Assembly (NCBI GenBank): GCA_001695595.3
Contig: MBPM02000071.1
Coordinates: 248,001-312,000, forward strand
From: Plasmopara viticola
Lineage: Eukaryota > Oomycota > Peronosporomycetes > Peronosporales > Peronosporaceae
Reading direction: 5' to 3'
DNA length: 64,000 nucleotides
Position numbers and translations under genes: made by a program. Below, piece by piece: positions 1 through 10,414 of this stretch (the stretch's first letter is position 1; every line of letters begins with the position of its first letter). Under the pieces are notes generated by a model. It was not told the origin of the DNA. It made no database searches and saw only the letters and a list, made by a program, of their open reading frames with translations.

Positions 1-807
1 CAGGGTCGTCGCCACTCGTTGCACGCATTGACCAACAGAATTTTCATTGGGCTTTTGATTTTATCCGCAGCAACGTTTACGGATTTTTGCAGCAAGCACA
101 TATACCACATCAAGCGAAGTGGCGTTTGAGTTGTTACGTGATACTTTATCTACAGCGACTCGTTGACGTCGTGATAACCCTTGACTCAGCGTACTAGCCC
201 GGTACGTCATGAAAGACGACGCCCAGCTTGACTTGGATTCGCACTTTTGCGCAGTGTAAATGACTCCTCTCGCAAACGCCACATCCTCGGCCCAATCCGA
301 CACGTTGCTTTAAGGCACTGAGTCACTTCCGACTTCGTTGATCGTCCAATATACGACATCGACAGCGACGTCTTGACTAACCTTCATGTATTTCTTGAGC
401 TTCCAGGTTTTGCTTTTTAATTTATTTCTTACTGCGCTGCATTTCGCAAGCCATGTTGAATGTAACATTTTTCTTCAAAACTTGGCTTTGTGCAACGGCC
501 GATAAACTAACTTATTTCGGCTGACAGTTGGTCAATGCAATACCTATAGTGGCTGTTACGGTCTTTTTAGCGCACTGACAATGAGCTGCTATAGTAGTAA
601 TATTTCCAAGCTCTTTCTTATAGCTTTTTACAGTTTGACAGCAAGGTATCCCTTATATGACGTCATTGTCGTCATCGCAATTAGTTCAACGTTACATCTA
701 TGCTTTTAAGCTGTTACATCCATCTAATTGCGTGAAATTGACTGTTATTATCTGATAGAAAGGCTGAGCTGGGAAAAATATAACGTCGATCGGTACGTAC
801 TTATTGA
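1..807. other. gene-free flank left of the MULE relic
   Basis: No supported gene. The open frames here are short, many lack an ATG, and none resembles a known family. The sequence is AT-rich and shows no clear repeat. Confidence 0.6.
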
Positions 808-855
808 GGGAGCCGCTAGCCAGCCCTCCCCTTTCGCTTACCAGCCCCCCCCTCA
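808..855 (+). repeat. left candidate terminal inverted repeat of the MULE
   Basis: It starts GGGAGCCGCTAGCCA, has a short C-rich insertion, then TTTCGCTTACCAG. The reverse complement of 5290-5327 reads GGGAGCCGCTAACCA then TTTTCGCGTACCAG. The match covers about 30 of 40 positions once the insertion is allowed for. Confidence 0.5.
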
Positions 856-2831
856 ACCTTTCTTTGTGTTCATCACACCACTTTAACAAGACGATCGGTA
901 AAGCGTGAAAGCCGTGAACATGTTCGACGCAGAGTAGGTACTAACGCGCGATCATCGTTTTTGATGTCGGATGCAGTTGCTAGTACTGCTCGCTGTACAG
1001 GAAAGCCCTTTGCCGTGAGCTACAACAAACAATCCATCTAGTGACGATATGGTACGTCTGCTGGCAACTAATGCTTAGGCTTGGCAATTAATGTCTGAGT
1101 CTGTCTATCGTGCGATTATACAGTTTCCTCCTCGTTAGACGACATCGAAGCCTTTTAAGACTGCATTGCATTCGTTTGCTTGAAAAAAGGAGCGTGTAAC
1201 AGCTGCAATACAGTAACGTCAGGCGGCTTCTTTTCACGGGAGAAGAGCTAAGTTTTGACGCAACAAATGCCACAAGCTTTGCCGGGATCAGTGAAGAAAG
1301 CGAACGGGCCAATTACTGCCGGTGTGGGCAACGCCCTCACCGGCCCCTCCAAGGTGCGTATGTGAGCTGCATTTAGATAGATAAATGCTCATTGAGGTTT
1401 ATCGCGTCAGGTCTGTCCTCAAGTAATGCGTCGGGATAATAACGCTACATGCGATTTGCGCAATTATTGGCAAAGAAAATTGTTGATTTGGACCAGCTTC
1501 GCAAACTTAGCTAGAATGGTATTCCTACAAATTATCGACCTACAGTCTGACGGCTGCTATCGGTACGTAGGTTACTCGCTGAAAAATGAGTACACTTTTC
1601 GCGATTAACTAATTCAAGTTATGACTTTTCTGCGGTGTAGAGATACATGCAGTCAAGAAAGGATCGGCGGGAGGCTATGCTGCAGCGAAAGCGTTAGAGT
1701 ACGTAGAACTACTTCAACGATAATACTGCATTGAACATTCGCAATGCAAAAAACCTTCCAAGTTTGCACGTACGAAAGCTGATAATTCGCGACAGAAGAT
1801 CATTGTTTTAAATGGCAGGAATACATTATAAAGACTGGTACGAACTAGCAAACAATCACCTTGTAGTATTATCTGATGCGGTAAGATGACTCGGATCGCG
1901 CACTTTTTTCTTGAGGACGTGTTGAACTTGGAGAGTTGACGAGGATCGTTTATACGAAGCCACGACGGATAAGCGCTATTCCGCTTGCTGAACGAGTTGT
2001 ACGTGAAGGCACTGTACAGGACACAAGTAGGCTATACTATTCGATTTGACTCTTTCTTTAATACAAAGCGATCCAAGCTGTTTTCTTGTACCCAGAAACG
2101 CTGCTGCTTCTTCACAATAACCCAATCGCTCGAGAATTTTCCCATATTATTTTCGATGTAGTGCACGAGCGAGACCAAACTACAAATGCTCTACTCATTT
2201 TGATCAAGACGTCAATTATTTTGCAAAGACTGGATTTGAAGGTGGTTGTTTTGAGTGCAACAATCCAAGTAGAAAAGTAATCTCAGTAATTTCAGCCACT
2301 TTCTTTAGTGCCAGTACTACAGATGGTGGGTGGCTCCAACTTGTCTGACTCGTTCACAAAAGGAAACGAAGTGGTTCTGTCGCTTTCAAACAACACGAGT
2401 AGCAGTGGATGTATGGAAGGTAGAACGTATGGTCAATTCTTGAATGCAAGCTTTCGAACGATAGTCTTTGAATATTCTTTTGTGTGGTGGATCAAGGTTT
2501 GCCAATAAAGAGGCATTTGATATGCACGTAGCGACCTGCTTTGAAAAGACACAATAAATTATGACGCATTACCAGCTCCAGAGCAAATCCTTTTTTGTCT
2601 CTGTCTGTAGCTGCTAGGGGTGATACGTTGCAAGCCGCACAATAATCGACGATGTCAAAAAGACTCTACTGTCTTCGTATATAAAGCAGCAAAATGCATT
2701 ACGGCAGAATCAAGCCGTAAATTATGATCTTTTGCTACAGCTGCCTCTCTATATCAACTTGAAGTTCCCGCTGGATGGAGATGGAAGTGAAACAATTTTC
2801 GTATTTCAAACGAAGTAGGAAGGGATTGTCT
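856..2831. other. interior of the MULE relic without recognisable genes
   Basis: About 2 kb between the left inverted repeat and the transposase relic. It holds only short open frames (for example 2308-2508, plus) with no similarity I recognise, plus one GC-rich hairpin at 1318-1344. Confidence 0.5.
1318..1344. repeat. GC-rich hairpin
   Basis: GCCGGTG, one T, GGGC, an AAC loop, GCCC, one T, then CACCGGC. This makes an 11-bp stem with a single T-T mismatch and a 3-base loop. It stands out in an AT-rich surrounding. It may be part of the transposon or a remnant of another repeat. Confidence 0.7.
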
Positions 2832-4801
2832 TCATATTAAACTGAGTACAAGGAGACCAAGTAGAGTGTCCTCAATACCCAGAGCATCGAGGTTGATCTC
2901 TGCATTAGTCGCATCGGCATAAATAGTGAAAATCAACGAATTAAATGCACCGACTTCTGTTGTGTTCCGTCTGTCCACAGTTTTTGCATCGTCTTTGTGG
3001 TTGAAGGGACGCCCTGGCCACCTAAAATTGCGCTGAGTCGATCCTGAGGGACGTCCACGACCTCGCATGTTTGTGGGACTGAAAACGTTTCCATCCGGGA
3101 TGGTTGCTAGGTGCTCAAGGATTACCCTTTTGTGAATTATGGAGCCCTCGCCATATTGATCGCGAATCCGTTTTCGCGTTTCGTAGATTGATGGTGGTGA
3201 CGGTGGTACGGCTCTCGTCTCCCGAAAATGTTGAATGAGCCACCAATGCGAATCGAGATCGTCGCGGGTGAGGCCTCTAACTGGTGGTGCGGCTGCTTTT
3301 GATTTCAATTCGTGCTTGCTTGAATGACCAAAGTTTGAGACAAACATACTTTGGCCCCTTATTGTCTCTAGCTCTGTATTGACTGAAGGCTAATTTCAGC
3401 GCAGCCACCGAAACCTTTCCCGTTGCCCCAGCAAAGATTTGGCCAAACTGCATATCGGCGATTGCGCGCTCTTGTGCAGATTGCAGTCTGATGGCAGCAA
3501 GTTGGCCATCGCAAGCCAGCCGTCAAGCTGCATCTACACTCAACATATCACTCGTTGATACTGGAATCCACTTCCTCATCGCAGAGTGTCCGCTCTCCAC
3601 TCGTGGCGTTGTTGTATGGCCAAAATGCAGTTTGCCGCGCAAAATAGCGGAGGCAAATTTCCCCTCGTACGCAAGCCAGGTCTCATCAAGGTATGTCATC
3701 ACTTGATGCGGAAAGGCCTCTCGCATTTCGGCAAGCCGACGCTGGTTTATGTCAGTCGTTGGATATACCACTTTCGCATCCCGTCGGCTCGTGAGCTTCT
3801 GGAATGCCTGCATCAATTTAATTGTCCTGCGCTGCCTGGCAAGGATGTTTTTGCTGATATGCTAGCGACATAGGAGGTTATTAGCCTTAGGAAATATATT
3901 GTCAATAGCATTCATGAAAGCTAATTTCCTTGTGCAAAAGTCAATTAAGACACCAAGAAGCCCAAGAATGTCTGTTTCAAGAGCATTATTGCCCAAAGGT
4001 TTTCCTCAGCTTTTTCTCCAATCATGAATATATAAGCAAATGCGAAAGTTTGGCTTGTCGAGGTGACGCCCACCACGTGTAAAAGAGAAATTTTAAAACG
4101 ATTTGTTTTGTAAGTGGAGTCCAACAACCCGATTTTCCCAGCGCTGAAACTATTACGCCGACGGAGAAACAATAACCCGATGTGTAAGTCGCCGTTCGGC
4201 GTCAAATTGCGTATAGTTTGGTGCACAAAAACCTGTTGATTCAAGACCATCAAAAAAAGCAGCCATCGGTGTTCTACCACGTGACAAATGCCTACGCTCC
4301 GCGTCGCGAATGTTGTGTGCATCACGGGGTGTTATTGTAACGTTATTATCGCGCATTAGCGCGACAAAATGTATAGGAGCCAAACCCGACCGACAGCAAT
4401 TCAAAATTTGTTGCCGCTCAACGAAATCAAGGGCCTGATCTTGCGGATGTACGGCAGCATTCCACGAAAGGCTTATAATTATGTTCTAGTTGGTCAGCCT
4501 CAAAAACCCAGTGAACCAAATCTCCTTGTCCTCGCATATTTCGAATTATCATAGTGGTCTGACAGCCTGTTCCGCGGCTTCCACGTGCGCATTTACGCTG
4601 CTGCTGCGGCTTGGAAGTTGGGATCTCCGCACACGAGCATTTAAGACATATATCTTTGATTTCACCGTCTGATCGGTGTCCAACTCCCCTTGTCCTTTTG
4701 CACGTAAATATGAAGCCCTCATCCTGCGATTGAAGGATTACTGCCAAGCGAGCCTTTTTCAATGACGCGTAAGTAGTATCAACGATGGATCGTTGTCTCA
4801 T
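2832..4801 (-). pseudogene. MULE transposase pseudogene
   Basis: Five minus-strand open segments in shifting frames follow the order of a MULE transposase. 4427-4801 is the N-terminal region, resembling a FAR1/FLYWCH-type zinc-binding segment rich in Cys and His. 4153-4404 and 3945-4325 cover the start of the catalytic domain, including LLDSTYKTN, the conserved block carrying the first catalytic Asp of the MULE family, followed by LLHVVGVTSTSQTF. 3523-3816 carries the TTTPRVESGHSAMRKW block typical of the later part of these transposases. 2832-3347 is the C-terminal tail with a GRGRPSGS motif, as seen in MULE and FAR1 proteins. Frames change at least three times, so no functional enzyme can be made. 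The family call rests on the motifs and their order. Exact break positions were not mapped. Confidence 0.85.
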
Positions 4802-5289
4802 ATTTGAAGGAATGGAAGAATGATGATAAGGTGGAAGTACGCAAAGGCTTTTTACATTTCGATCCTACATACCATTTAATCCGAAGCTCTTCCTTTGCTC
4901 GTTTGGAATTTATACGCAGGATTTACCACGTTTCGCAACGATCACATGGACCTTGCTCCTCCTCTTCATACATTCCTTGCGGGCTCATCAGGAGCTGTTA
5001 TTTTCGTTTGGTCGAACTGTGGAATTAATAGACAAAATACATCTTTCGCTTGTGGCATATTATGTTCCTTCGTGTATTCGAAGGATTGGCTATCGCTTTG
5101 ATGTTGAGCGTGTCCTTTCGAGGTTTGATGTTTGACTGGAATTCTGAAGACCCTGTAGCGAATCTCAATGAGCCCAATGGATATGTGCAAACCTTGTCCA
5201 ATCGGATTCAAAAGTTGAAGCGCCGTCCAGCGCTCCGCTGCGCTAATTTCGATCCAGCCAATCAGAGATCGTTAGAGGTACTGCATTAA
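4802..5289. other. 5' end of the MULE relic, no gene
   Basis: Sequence between the transposase relic and the right inverted repeat. Several overlapping short open frames on both strands exist, but none looks like a family member. This is probably the untranslated end of the transposon. Confidence 0.5.
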
Positions 5290-5327
5290 GAGGGAGCTCT
5301 GGTACGCGAAAATGGTTAGCGGCTCCC
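5290..5327 (-). repeat. right candidate terminal inverted repeat of the MULE
   Basis: This is the inverted partner of 808-855. Read on the minus strand it begins GGGAGCCGCTAACCA and contains TTTTCGCGTACCAG. Similarity stops sharply outside the GGGAGCC end, as expected for an element border. Confidence 0.5.
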
Positions 5328-5427
5328 ATTTGATAATAGTAAAGTAATCATTTACCAGAGTAGTTTGGTTCATATGATTATTAGGACGAGTTGTTACTAT
5401 TTTTACTTCTTTCCCTATACTGGACCC

Positions 5428-6492
5428 CTACGCAACATATTTTTTGACGTAAGAATCGTTTGACCCTTCCAAACCCCGCAGAGCATCGGCAAGAAATTCT
5501 TCATTTTCGGAATGTAGTGCTTCACTGAGTGATTCACCCGATTGTTCGGTCAGCGTTTCACTGTCCTCATGCATTTTATGTTGGCGCGAAATCTCGTTGT
5601 GGAAAAGCTCGTGCGGCCAATAATAAAGCTCGTTACGAGGAGCCCCATGTGGTGTTGTATTATAGAAAGGGGCTCTAGTCTCGCGGTCATAAAAATTGCT
5701 GCTTTGCAAAATTCGTTGCCAGCGTCCGATATCTTGGGGATTGTCTGCTGCAAACACGAGGTCGCGGACTTGAATATTCTCAAGACTCATAGTTTTGCGA
5801 CAAATCGGCGAGCGTGTGAGCTTTTGTCGCTTTGCACATTGCCACATGACTGGTTTATCGAACGTGAGTGCGTATTTAGACTTTGAAGCGAAAAATCTGC
5901 TCTTGTAAACGAGAGAAGAAGCACGAGAAGATTCGTCTACAAGGAGCACAGCTTCCGGACGAATGTCTCTTGGATGTTGGAAAATACACAACTCGGTTGA
6001 TGTGCGTTGTTTGTTGCACGCGATCACGACACCCCAGTGCTTTTTCCAGTGCAACTTGCTACGCGTGTACAACCAGCCGCTGTGCACCTTCATGTGCTCC
6101 ATAAGGGTGGTAGCTATAGCTTTTCGACGATGTTGTCGCGCCAAGTCAAGGGGTAATAGGCCGTTGCGATTGGTAGCGAACGCGTCCGCACCGGACGCCA
6201 GCAGTGCGCTCACCGTCAGCGAGTCGTCGTTCGACATTGCCGCGTAATGCAGCGCCGTATTTTTAAGATTCGTACTGTCAGTAGCATTGACGTCAGCACC
6301 GGCAGCCACAAGTTGCCATACGATCCCCTCCCCATTCCTACTCTCGGCTGCTGCCATGAGCGGCGTAGTACGACAACGATGGTGCTTGCAATTGACGACG
6401 GAGGGACTGCACCCACTTTGGAGTAGTTGCTGTAAGTCATTGCCATTGCCGGTTTCGACAGCCTTCCACACAGCGCTAAAACTACAGGTCAT
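5428..6492 (-). CDS. ankyrin-repeat and PH-domain protein, 354 aa
   Basis: Single-exon protein that starts at a true ATG. Residues ~8-128 form three to four ankyrin repeats (motifs TPLMAAAESRNGEG, AAGADVNATD, TALHYAAMSNDD, ASGADAFATNRNGLLPLDLAR). Residues ~135-270 form a pleckstrin-homology domain, opening SGWLYTRSKLHWKKHWGVV and closing with the usual C-terminal helix Trp (IGRWQRILQSS). The last ~85 residues are acidic and probably unstructured. Ankyrin-PH proteins are usually adaptors that recruit partners to phosphoinositide membranes; the specific role here is unknown. An initiator-like element lies 42-54 bp upstream. The frame is intact, in contrast to the decayed DNA on both sides. Possible extra exons beyond the stop were not seen. 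Confidence 0.85.
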   Translation of the reverse strand: MTCSFSAVWKAVETGNGNDLQQLLQSGCSPSVVNCKHHRCRTTPLMAAAESRNGEGIVWQLVAAGADVNATDSTNLKNTALHYAAMSNDDSLTVSALLASGADAFATNRNGLLPLDLARQHRRKAIATTLMEHMKVHSGWLYTRSKLHWKKHWGVVIACNKQRTSTELCIFQHPRDIRPEAVLLVDESSRASSLVYKSRFFASKSKYALTFDKPVMWQCAKRQKLTRSPICRKTMSLENIQVRDLVFAADNPQDIGRWQRILQSSNFYDRETRAPFYNTTPHGAPRNELYYWPHELFHNEISRQHKMHEDSETLTEQSGESLSEALHSENEEFLADALRGLEGSNDSYVKKYVA

Positions 6493-6533
6493 TGGCGTGA
6501 AGCTGAAGGAACCGCTTGTTGCAGGAGAAAGCT

Positions 6534-6546
6534 TATTGGAAAATGA
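6534..6546 (-). promoter_or_regulatory. oomycete-type initiator upstream of the ankyrin-PH gene
   Basis: On the minus strand this reads TCATTTTCCAATA. That agrees closely with the oomycete Inr consensus TCATTYYNCAWTTT (Y pyrimidine, W A or T). It ends about 42 bases before the ATG at 6492, the usual distance for an oomycete start site. Confidence 0.55.
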
Positions 6547-7084
6547 AGATGGATGTGTCGATCATCATTGACAATCCTAAGGCAATACTTTCAAAGTCCA
6601 ACCTTGTAGCCATGCTCCGTATTGCGACCGTCATCTTCAAAAAAAAAGTACCTGTCATAGACACAATCGTACCTTCCAAAGGAACAACTGGTCTTCGGCG
6701 TCGCTCGTCTGCTAGACCTTGTTAAAAGCAGAATACGGTCACAAGCTCTGGTGTCTTGACTAAGCGCGTAAACGTACTTTGATCAATTGCTATATCGTGG
6801 GACGGGAAAGAGTGCTTCTTAAGGTTGGCAAAGCAGTGGTGGTCCGGAACTTCGCAAAGTCTGCAGTTGTCTGTGTAAATAAGCTAAATTTTAGTTATCA
6901 AGCGTATCCTGCAATCACGATTTAGCACAGTGAGCAAATCATATACACTAAGTGCGCAGATTTTCGTGATTACGATCAAATCTTAGTATCCTCGGCAAAA
7001 GCAAGTATTGCTTATGTCCATTCCTAAATTCTTTGGCGGCTGGTGTGTAAACAAATTGGCTTTGCAGACCGCATCTTGGTGTAC
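6547..7084. other. gene-free spacer
   Basis: Upstream region of the ankyrin-PH gene up to the inverted arms. Only short frames without an identity. It may hold more of the promoter. Confidence 0.5.
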
Positions 7085-7363
7085 AGTATGGTACATCGTC
7101 ATTGTCGCTGAGGGTGTCTAGGGATACTCTCGTTGCTCTTATATGGGATAGTTGTGCGGATGTTGAGCGGACGACGAGCGGACAAGACGAACATTCTCGA
7201 TTCTCATTCTGGGACAAGACGACAAAGAAGTTGCTTTCTTTAGGGACGGGGACTCATACTCGTCACCTGCAGTAGCTACGCAGAGCAACCGTGCGCCCAA
7301 TAAAGCTGTCGCTGCGACGGACGCAGTCACACCGGCGTCAACGACTCCTCTGGTCGCCATCAT
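7085..7363 (-). repeat. left arm of a ~280-bp inverted duplication
   Basis: Its reverse complement matches 7916-8203 along the full length at roughly 90 percent by eye, with a few small indels. The arms share long identical runs, for example GCTACTGCAGGTGACGAGTA. The spacer between the arms is about 550 bp. Confidence 0.85.
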
Positions 7364-7934
7364 ACAACTTGTATTCCGCATTCGTAGAGTCGGGCTCGAA
7401 TTTCACACACAGCACGTCCTCCACTCCTGGCATCACAGCACATATCGCCATCGCCTTGCGGTCGAGTTGTCCTTGTGCCATGCCCCACTTCTGAGAAACT
7501 CCAATATCAACCTTGATCGTCCAAAAGTCTGCAAGAATTGAAATGTTTGGTGGAAGCACAGAGTGCGGTGTGTCTTCGCGTGGCCCATAACTGAGATCTG
7601 AACACCATCGTCGCTTTTGAGAATTCGTGGCAGCCATGTAGTCTGCAAGCCATCGCTTGACATGCCGCTCACGAATTTGAATTTGATCGTGTAGCTCCCC
7701 GATGTATTTTTCGTGGGGAACGTCGGCAAACTTGATGATGGAAATCTCTTCCGTGTCAGCAAACCATTTAAGATAATTGAGTCGAACGATTTGGCCCTCG
7801 CTGTCAGCAAAAGTGTTCCATCCATATTCCGTTGCGTGGCACACACGCAATGTACTAGTCGGCGGTGGAGGCTGTGCCACTGCAGCTTCCAGAGCAACGT
7901 TGATGCGATCGATGCTGGCGACCAAAGGAGTCAT
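7338..7934 (-). CDS. hypothetical protein within the inverted duplication, 198 aa from ATG
   Basis: A long uninterrupted minus-strand frame. The first ATG gives 198 aa, but the frame is open for a further ~60 codons upstream through the right arm to a stop near 8130, so an upstream exon or loss of the true start is possible. The protein has an Ala/Pro-rich start (VAQPPPPTS) and a charged middle (IRERHVKRWLADYM). I see no transmembrane segment, zinc motif or known domain. Its C-terminus runs into the left arm. The position between inverted arms suggests a mobile element or a captured fragment, but no transposase, gag or polymerase motif is visible. It could be a pseudogene fragment. The function is unknown. 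Confidence 0.4.
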   Translation of the reverse strand: MTPLVASIDRINVALEAAVAQPPPPTSTLRVCHATEYGWNTFADSEGQIVRLNYLKWFADTEEISIIKFADVPHEKYIGELHDQIQIRERHVKRWLADYMAATNSQKRRWCSDLSYGPREDTPHSVLPPNISILADFWTIKVDIGVSQKWGMAQGQLDRKAMAICAVMPGVEDVLCVKFEPDSTNAEYKLYDGDQRSR

Positions 7935-8203
7935 TGACGCCGGTGTAACTGCGTCCGTCGCAACGACAGCTTCATTGGGCGCACGGTTGCTCCGCGTAGC
8001 TACTGCAGGTGACGAGTATGAGTCCCCGTTCCAAAGAATGCAAAGCTTATGGTTCTTTGTCGTCTTGTCCAAGAATGAGCATCGAGAATGTCCGTCTTGT
8101 CCGCTCGTCGTCCGCTCAACATCCGCCCAACCATCCTATATTAGAGCAACGAGAGTACCCCTAGACACCCTCAGAGACAGCGATGATGTACTCTATAGTA
8201 CAT
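7916..8203 (+). repeat. right arm of the inverted duplication
   Basis: Inverted partner of 7085-7363. Read inward, both arms carry the same coding-like phase (ERTTSGQD then DKTTK). The duplicated piece may therefore be the 5' coding part of the minus-strand ORF, copied head to head. Confidence 0.85.
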
Positions 8204-10014
8204 TATAAAAAGTTGTTTATTGAGAACTATATAGTACTCAATATACTACTTTTGCAAAGTCGAAGTGCCGGCTAAGATTTGAGCGAGATAAGAAAAGTAA
8301 AATGTATAAATCTATATAATTTCACCAGATAAGGTTACAGAAGAACGCAGGTTGAAAAATACAGCATTTTTCTGAAGAAGCTGTCGTATGGTGTACAAAA
8401 GCAATTTTTATAAAACTACGGATGTTGGTGGCAAACAAGTCCGCTTGTCAGTGTATCTAAATGCTCTAGCACGCTGCGATCAGCACATACGGTCTAAACG
8501 GTAGTAATAACCTTATATTTGAGGAAAAGTGATAAATAACCAAAAAAACCTTGATTATGCTTATGTATACCTAGATTGTTTAGCCTCACCGGCGTGAGCA
8601 CTCAAATCTTCCTTCAATTTGCAGACCCTAGAAGTCATCTCGATTATATTTTGCTCATCATAGCAAACTTTCCTGACGACTTGAGCTCGTTTTCTATGCT
8701 GCTCGCACGAGCAAACAGAGCAGAAAATGAAGGAAAATCAGATTTGGCAGTGCAGAGTTTATCTAGGACACGCAGTAAAGAAATCTGGCGTGTGGCTTCC
8801 AAAGTTTGTCCTTCAGAATTCATTTATGGCCGAGCGGATACAGTAAGAATCCACTACCTCTTAATTGTTAATGAGACACAAAGTATGACAGCTGACTTGA
8901 AGGTGCCCTGTCTGTCGTTCTCTTCTATGCACTCGTTTCGTTTTTGCTGGGCAAGGACTTTTGAGTCTACAGGTGTGTGATTGTGCAGAAAGTTGCTGCT
9001 GGATAATTTTTATTTGTGTCTGTTTTTAAGCTGGTTACCAAATTAACAAAAGTTGTATTACTTCATTTTGAATGTATTAAGAATAAATAATTTATGCACG
9101 GTCTGCGTACTAGCAATTACTATGTTAGATCGTAATTGTAGGCCTATCGATAAATTAGCTTGCAATAAAAATTTAAGAGTTGTATTAAGTTAATGCTAGC
9201 GCGACTATACTGTTTCTAAGTATAGAAGAAAGATCACAGACCGCGACCCGCGCTTCCTCTAAGCAAATAGCCAAATCTGCTCCACTTTGTCTTAAAGCAC
9301 TCGTAGTCAATCTACACCTATATCGTCTAGTCTAAGTATCGGTATGGATGCTCGAGCATGCAATACGAGCTAAAATTACAGCTAATCTTTCTTGTCTTTG
9401 AGGAGGGAAATCAGCTTGCCTGACGCGTCTGGAAAAGTTTCCAGCTGTGAGAACACTACAATGTACAAAGAGGACGAAGTGATCACCTTAGATGTCACTG
9501 GCCCGTTTAGTGGATACCCGCCCGAACCAAATTCGCTAGCGGTAAGTATTATGCTTCTTATAGGATACGAATTCAGGAACCGTGGTGTATACCCTAGAAT
9601 GGCCTTAATCTTTTTGGAGCTTCGTGGACGTGCACGCAATCGAAAACTCACGTGGAGTGCTCGGTTGAGGCGGCTCTTTTCACCAAATGAATTGCAATGT
9701 CAGCTGACGCAACTTTTTACGCCACCCAACTGTGCGGTTAAGCTTACTTTCAACTAAAAAAGATTTGATGGTCCTTTTTATCCTAGTGATGGACTAGGAT
9801 GATGGTCCTAGTCCAGGATCTACGTTTTCATCAGAATGGCGAGCAGCCTTCTCTCGGAAAAGGCAGTAAGCACTGTCACTATATACGAATTATGCATGGG
9901 TTCGGCCCAGACGGAGATGTTTCGTGTACACTCAGCTTATTTTATACGGCGGTGGTAGTAGCAATAAATGCTAAGTCAAGCTTTCAGGAATCACGGGGAA
10001 AGAGTGACTTGTAG
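8204..10014. other. gene-poor tract with two unsupported ORFs
   Basis: A 134-codon plus frame (8576-8980) lacks an ATG at its start, and a 98-codon ATG frame (9461-9757) is open. Neither resembles any family I know, and both are of a length expected by chance or from decay. No RNA gene or repeat was recognised. Confidence 0.5.
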
Positions 10015-10140
10015 AACCGGGGCCATTCGGGCGGCGTAGTCCCTATTGACTCTAATTAAAATAATTAAAGAGCGTGGCGCGCGGGGGCCGTCGGGGCCAC
10101 GGCCCAAGAGAACATCGAGCTGAGGGCCGGCGTATAGGCA
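10015..10140. other. GC-rich patch in AT-rich DNA
   Basis: A run of G/C-dense sequence (for example GCGCGCGGGGGCCGTCGGGG) that differs clearly from its neighbours. It is directly followed by a decayed coding-like stretch. It may be the edge of an old inserted element or a captured exon. No coding motif was recognised. Confidence 0.5.
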
Positions 10141-10145
10141 TCGGT

Positions 10146-10414
10146 CGGTGCTTCATTTATGGTGATTATGTCGTTTGTGGCTGTGGTGTCTCCAACGCCA
10201 AACGCGCCACAGGATTGAAAGCCAAAGTTCACAACCAGCTAGTCATCTAGAATGCTTTGAGGAAACAAAAACACTCAATGACGGAACGAACTAAGCTCTA
10301 CGGAGCCTTTTAAAGAGATGAATCTTTGACAGAGCTAACCCCTGAGAGCTCCGAGTTCTTCAACGCTATTGTGCCTGAAAGCCTGACAAGGAATCGGAAA
10401 GAATTGTGTAAACT
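10146..10414 (+). pseudogene. decayed coding stretch, unknown protein
   Basis: One plus frame runs about 90 codons with only two stops and has coding-like composition (GDYVVCGCGVSNAKRATGLK; later LTELTPESSEFFNAIVPESL). The same strand stays partly open to about 11,200 with more stops and frame changes. I do not recognise the family. It may be a broken host gene or a transposon gene. Confidence 0.4.

Larger units (their letters stand above)
808..5327 (-). mobile_element. decayed Mutator-like DNA transposon (MULE), about 4.5 kb
   Basis: A broken MULE transposase on the minus strand (2832-4801) lies between two diverged inverted copies of a terminal motif (808-855 and 5290-5327). Both begin GGGAGCCGCT when read inward and continue with a shared TTTCGC(G/T)TACCAG segment. 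Inverted ends around a MULE transposase are the expected layout of a Mutator-like element. I could not find a matching 9-11 bp target-site duplication: the flanks differ, so the exact ends are uncertain. Besides the transposase relic I see no second gene inside. The element looks old and immobile. Confidence 0.6.

Noticed and set aside
801..5337. Target-site duplication around the MULE
   Set aside because: The 9-11 bases outside the inverted ends (ACTTATTGA and ATTTGATAA) do not match.
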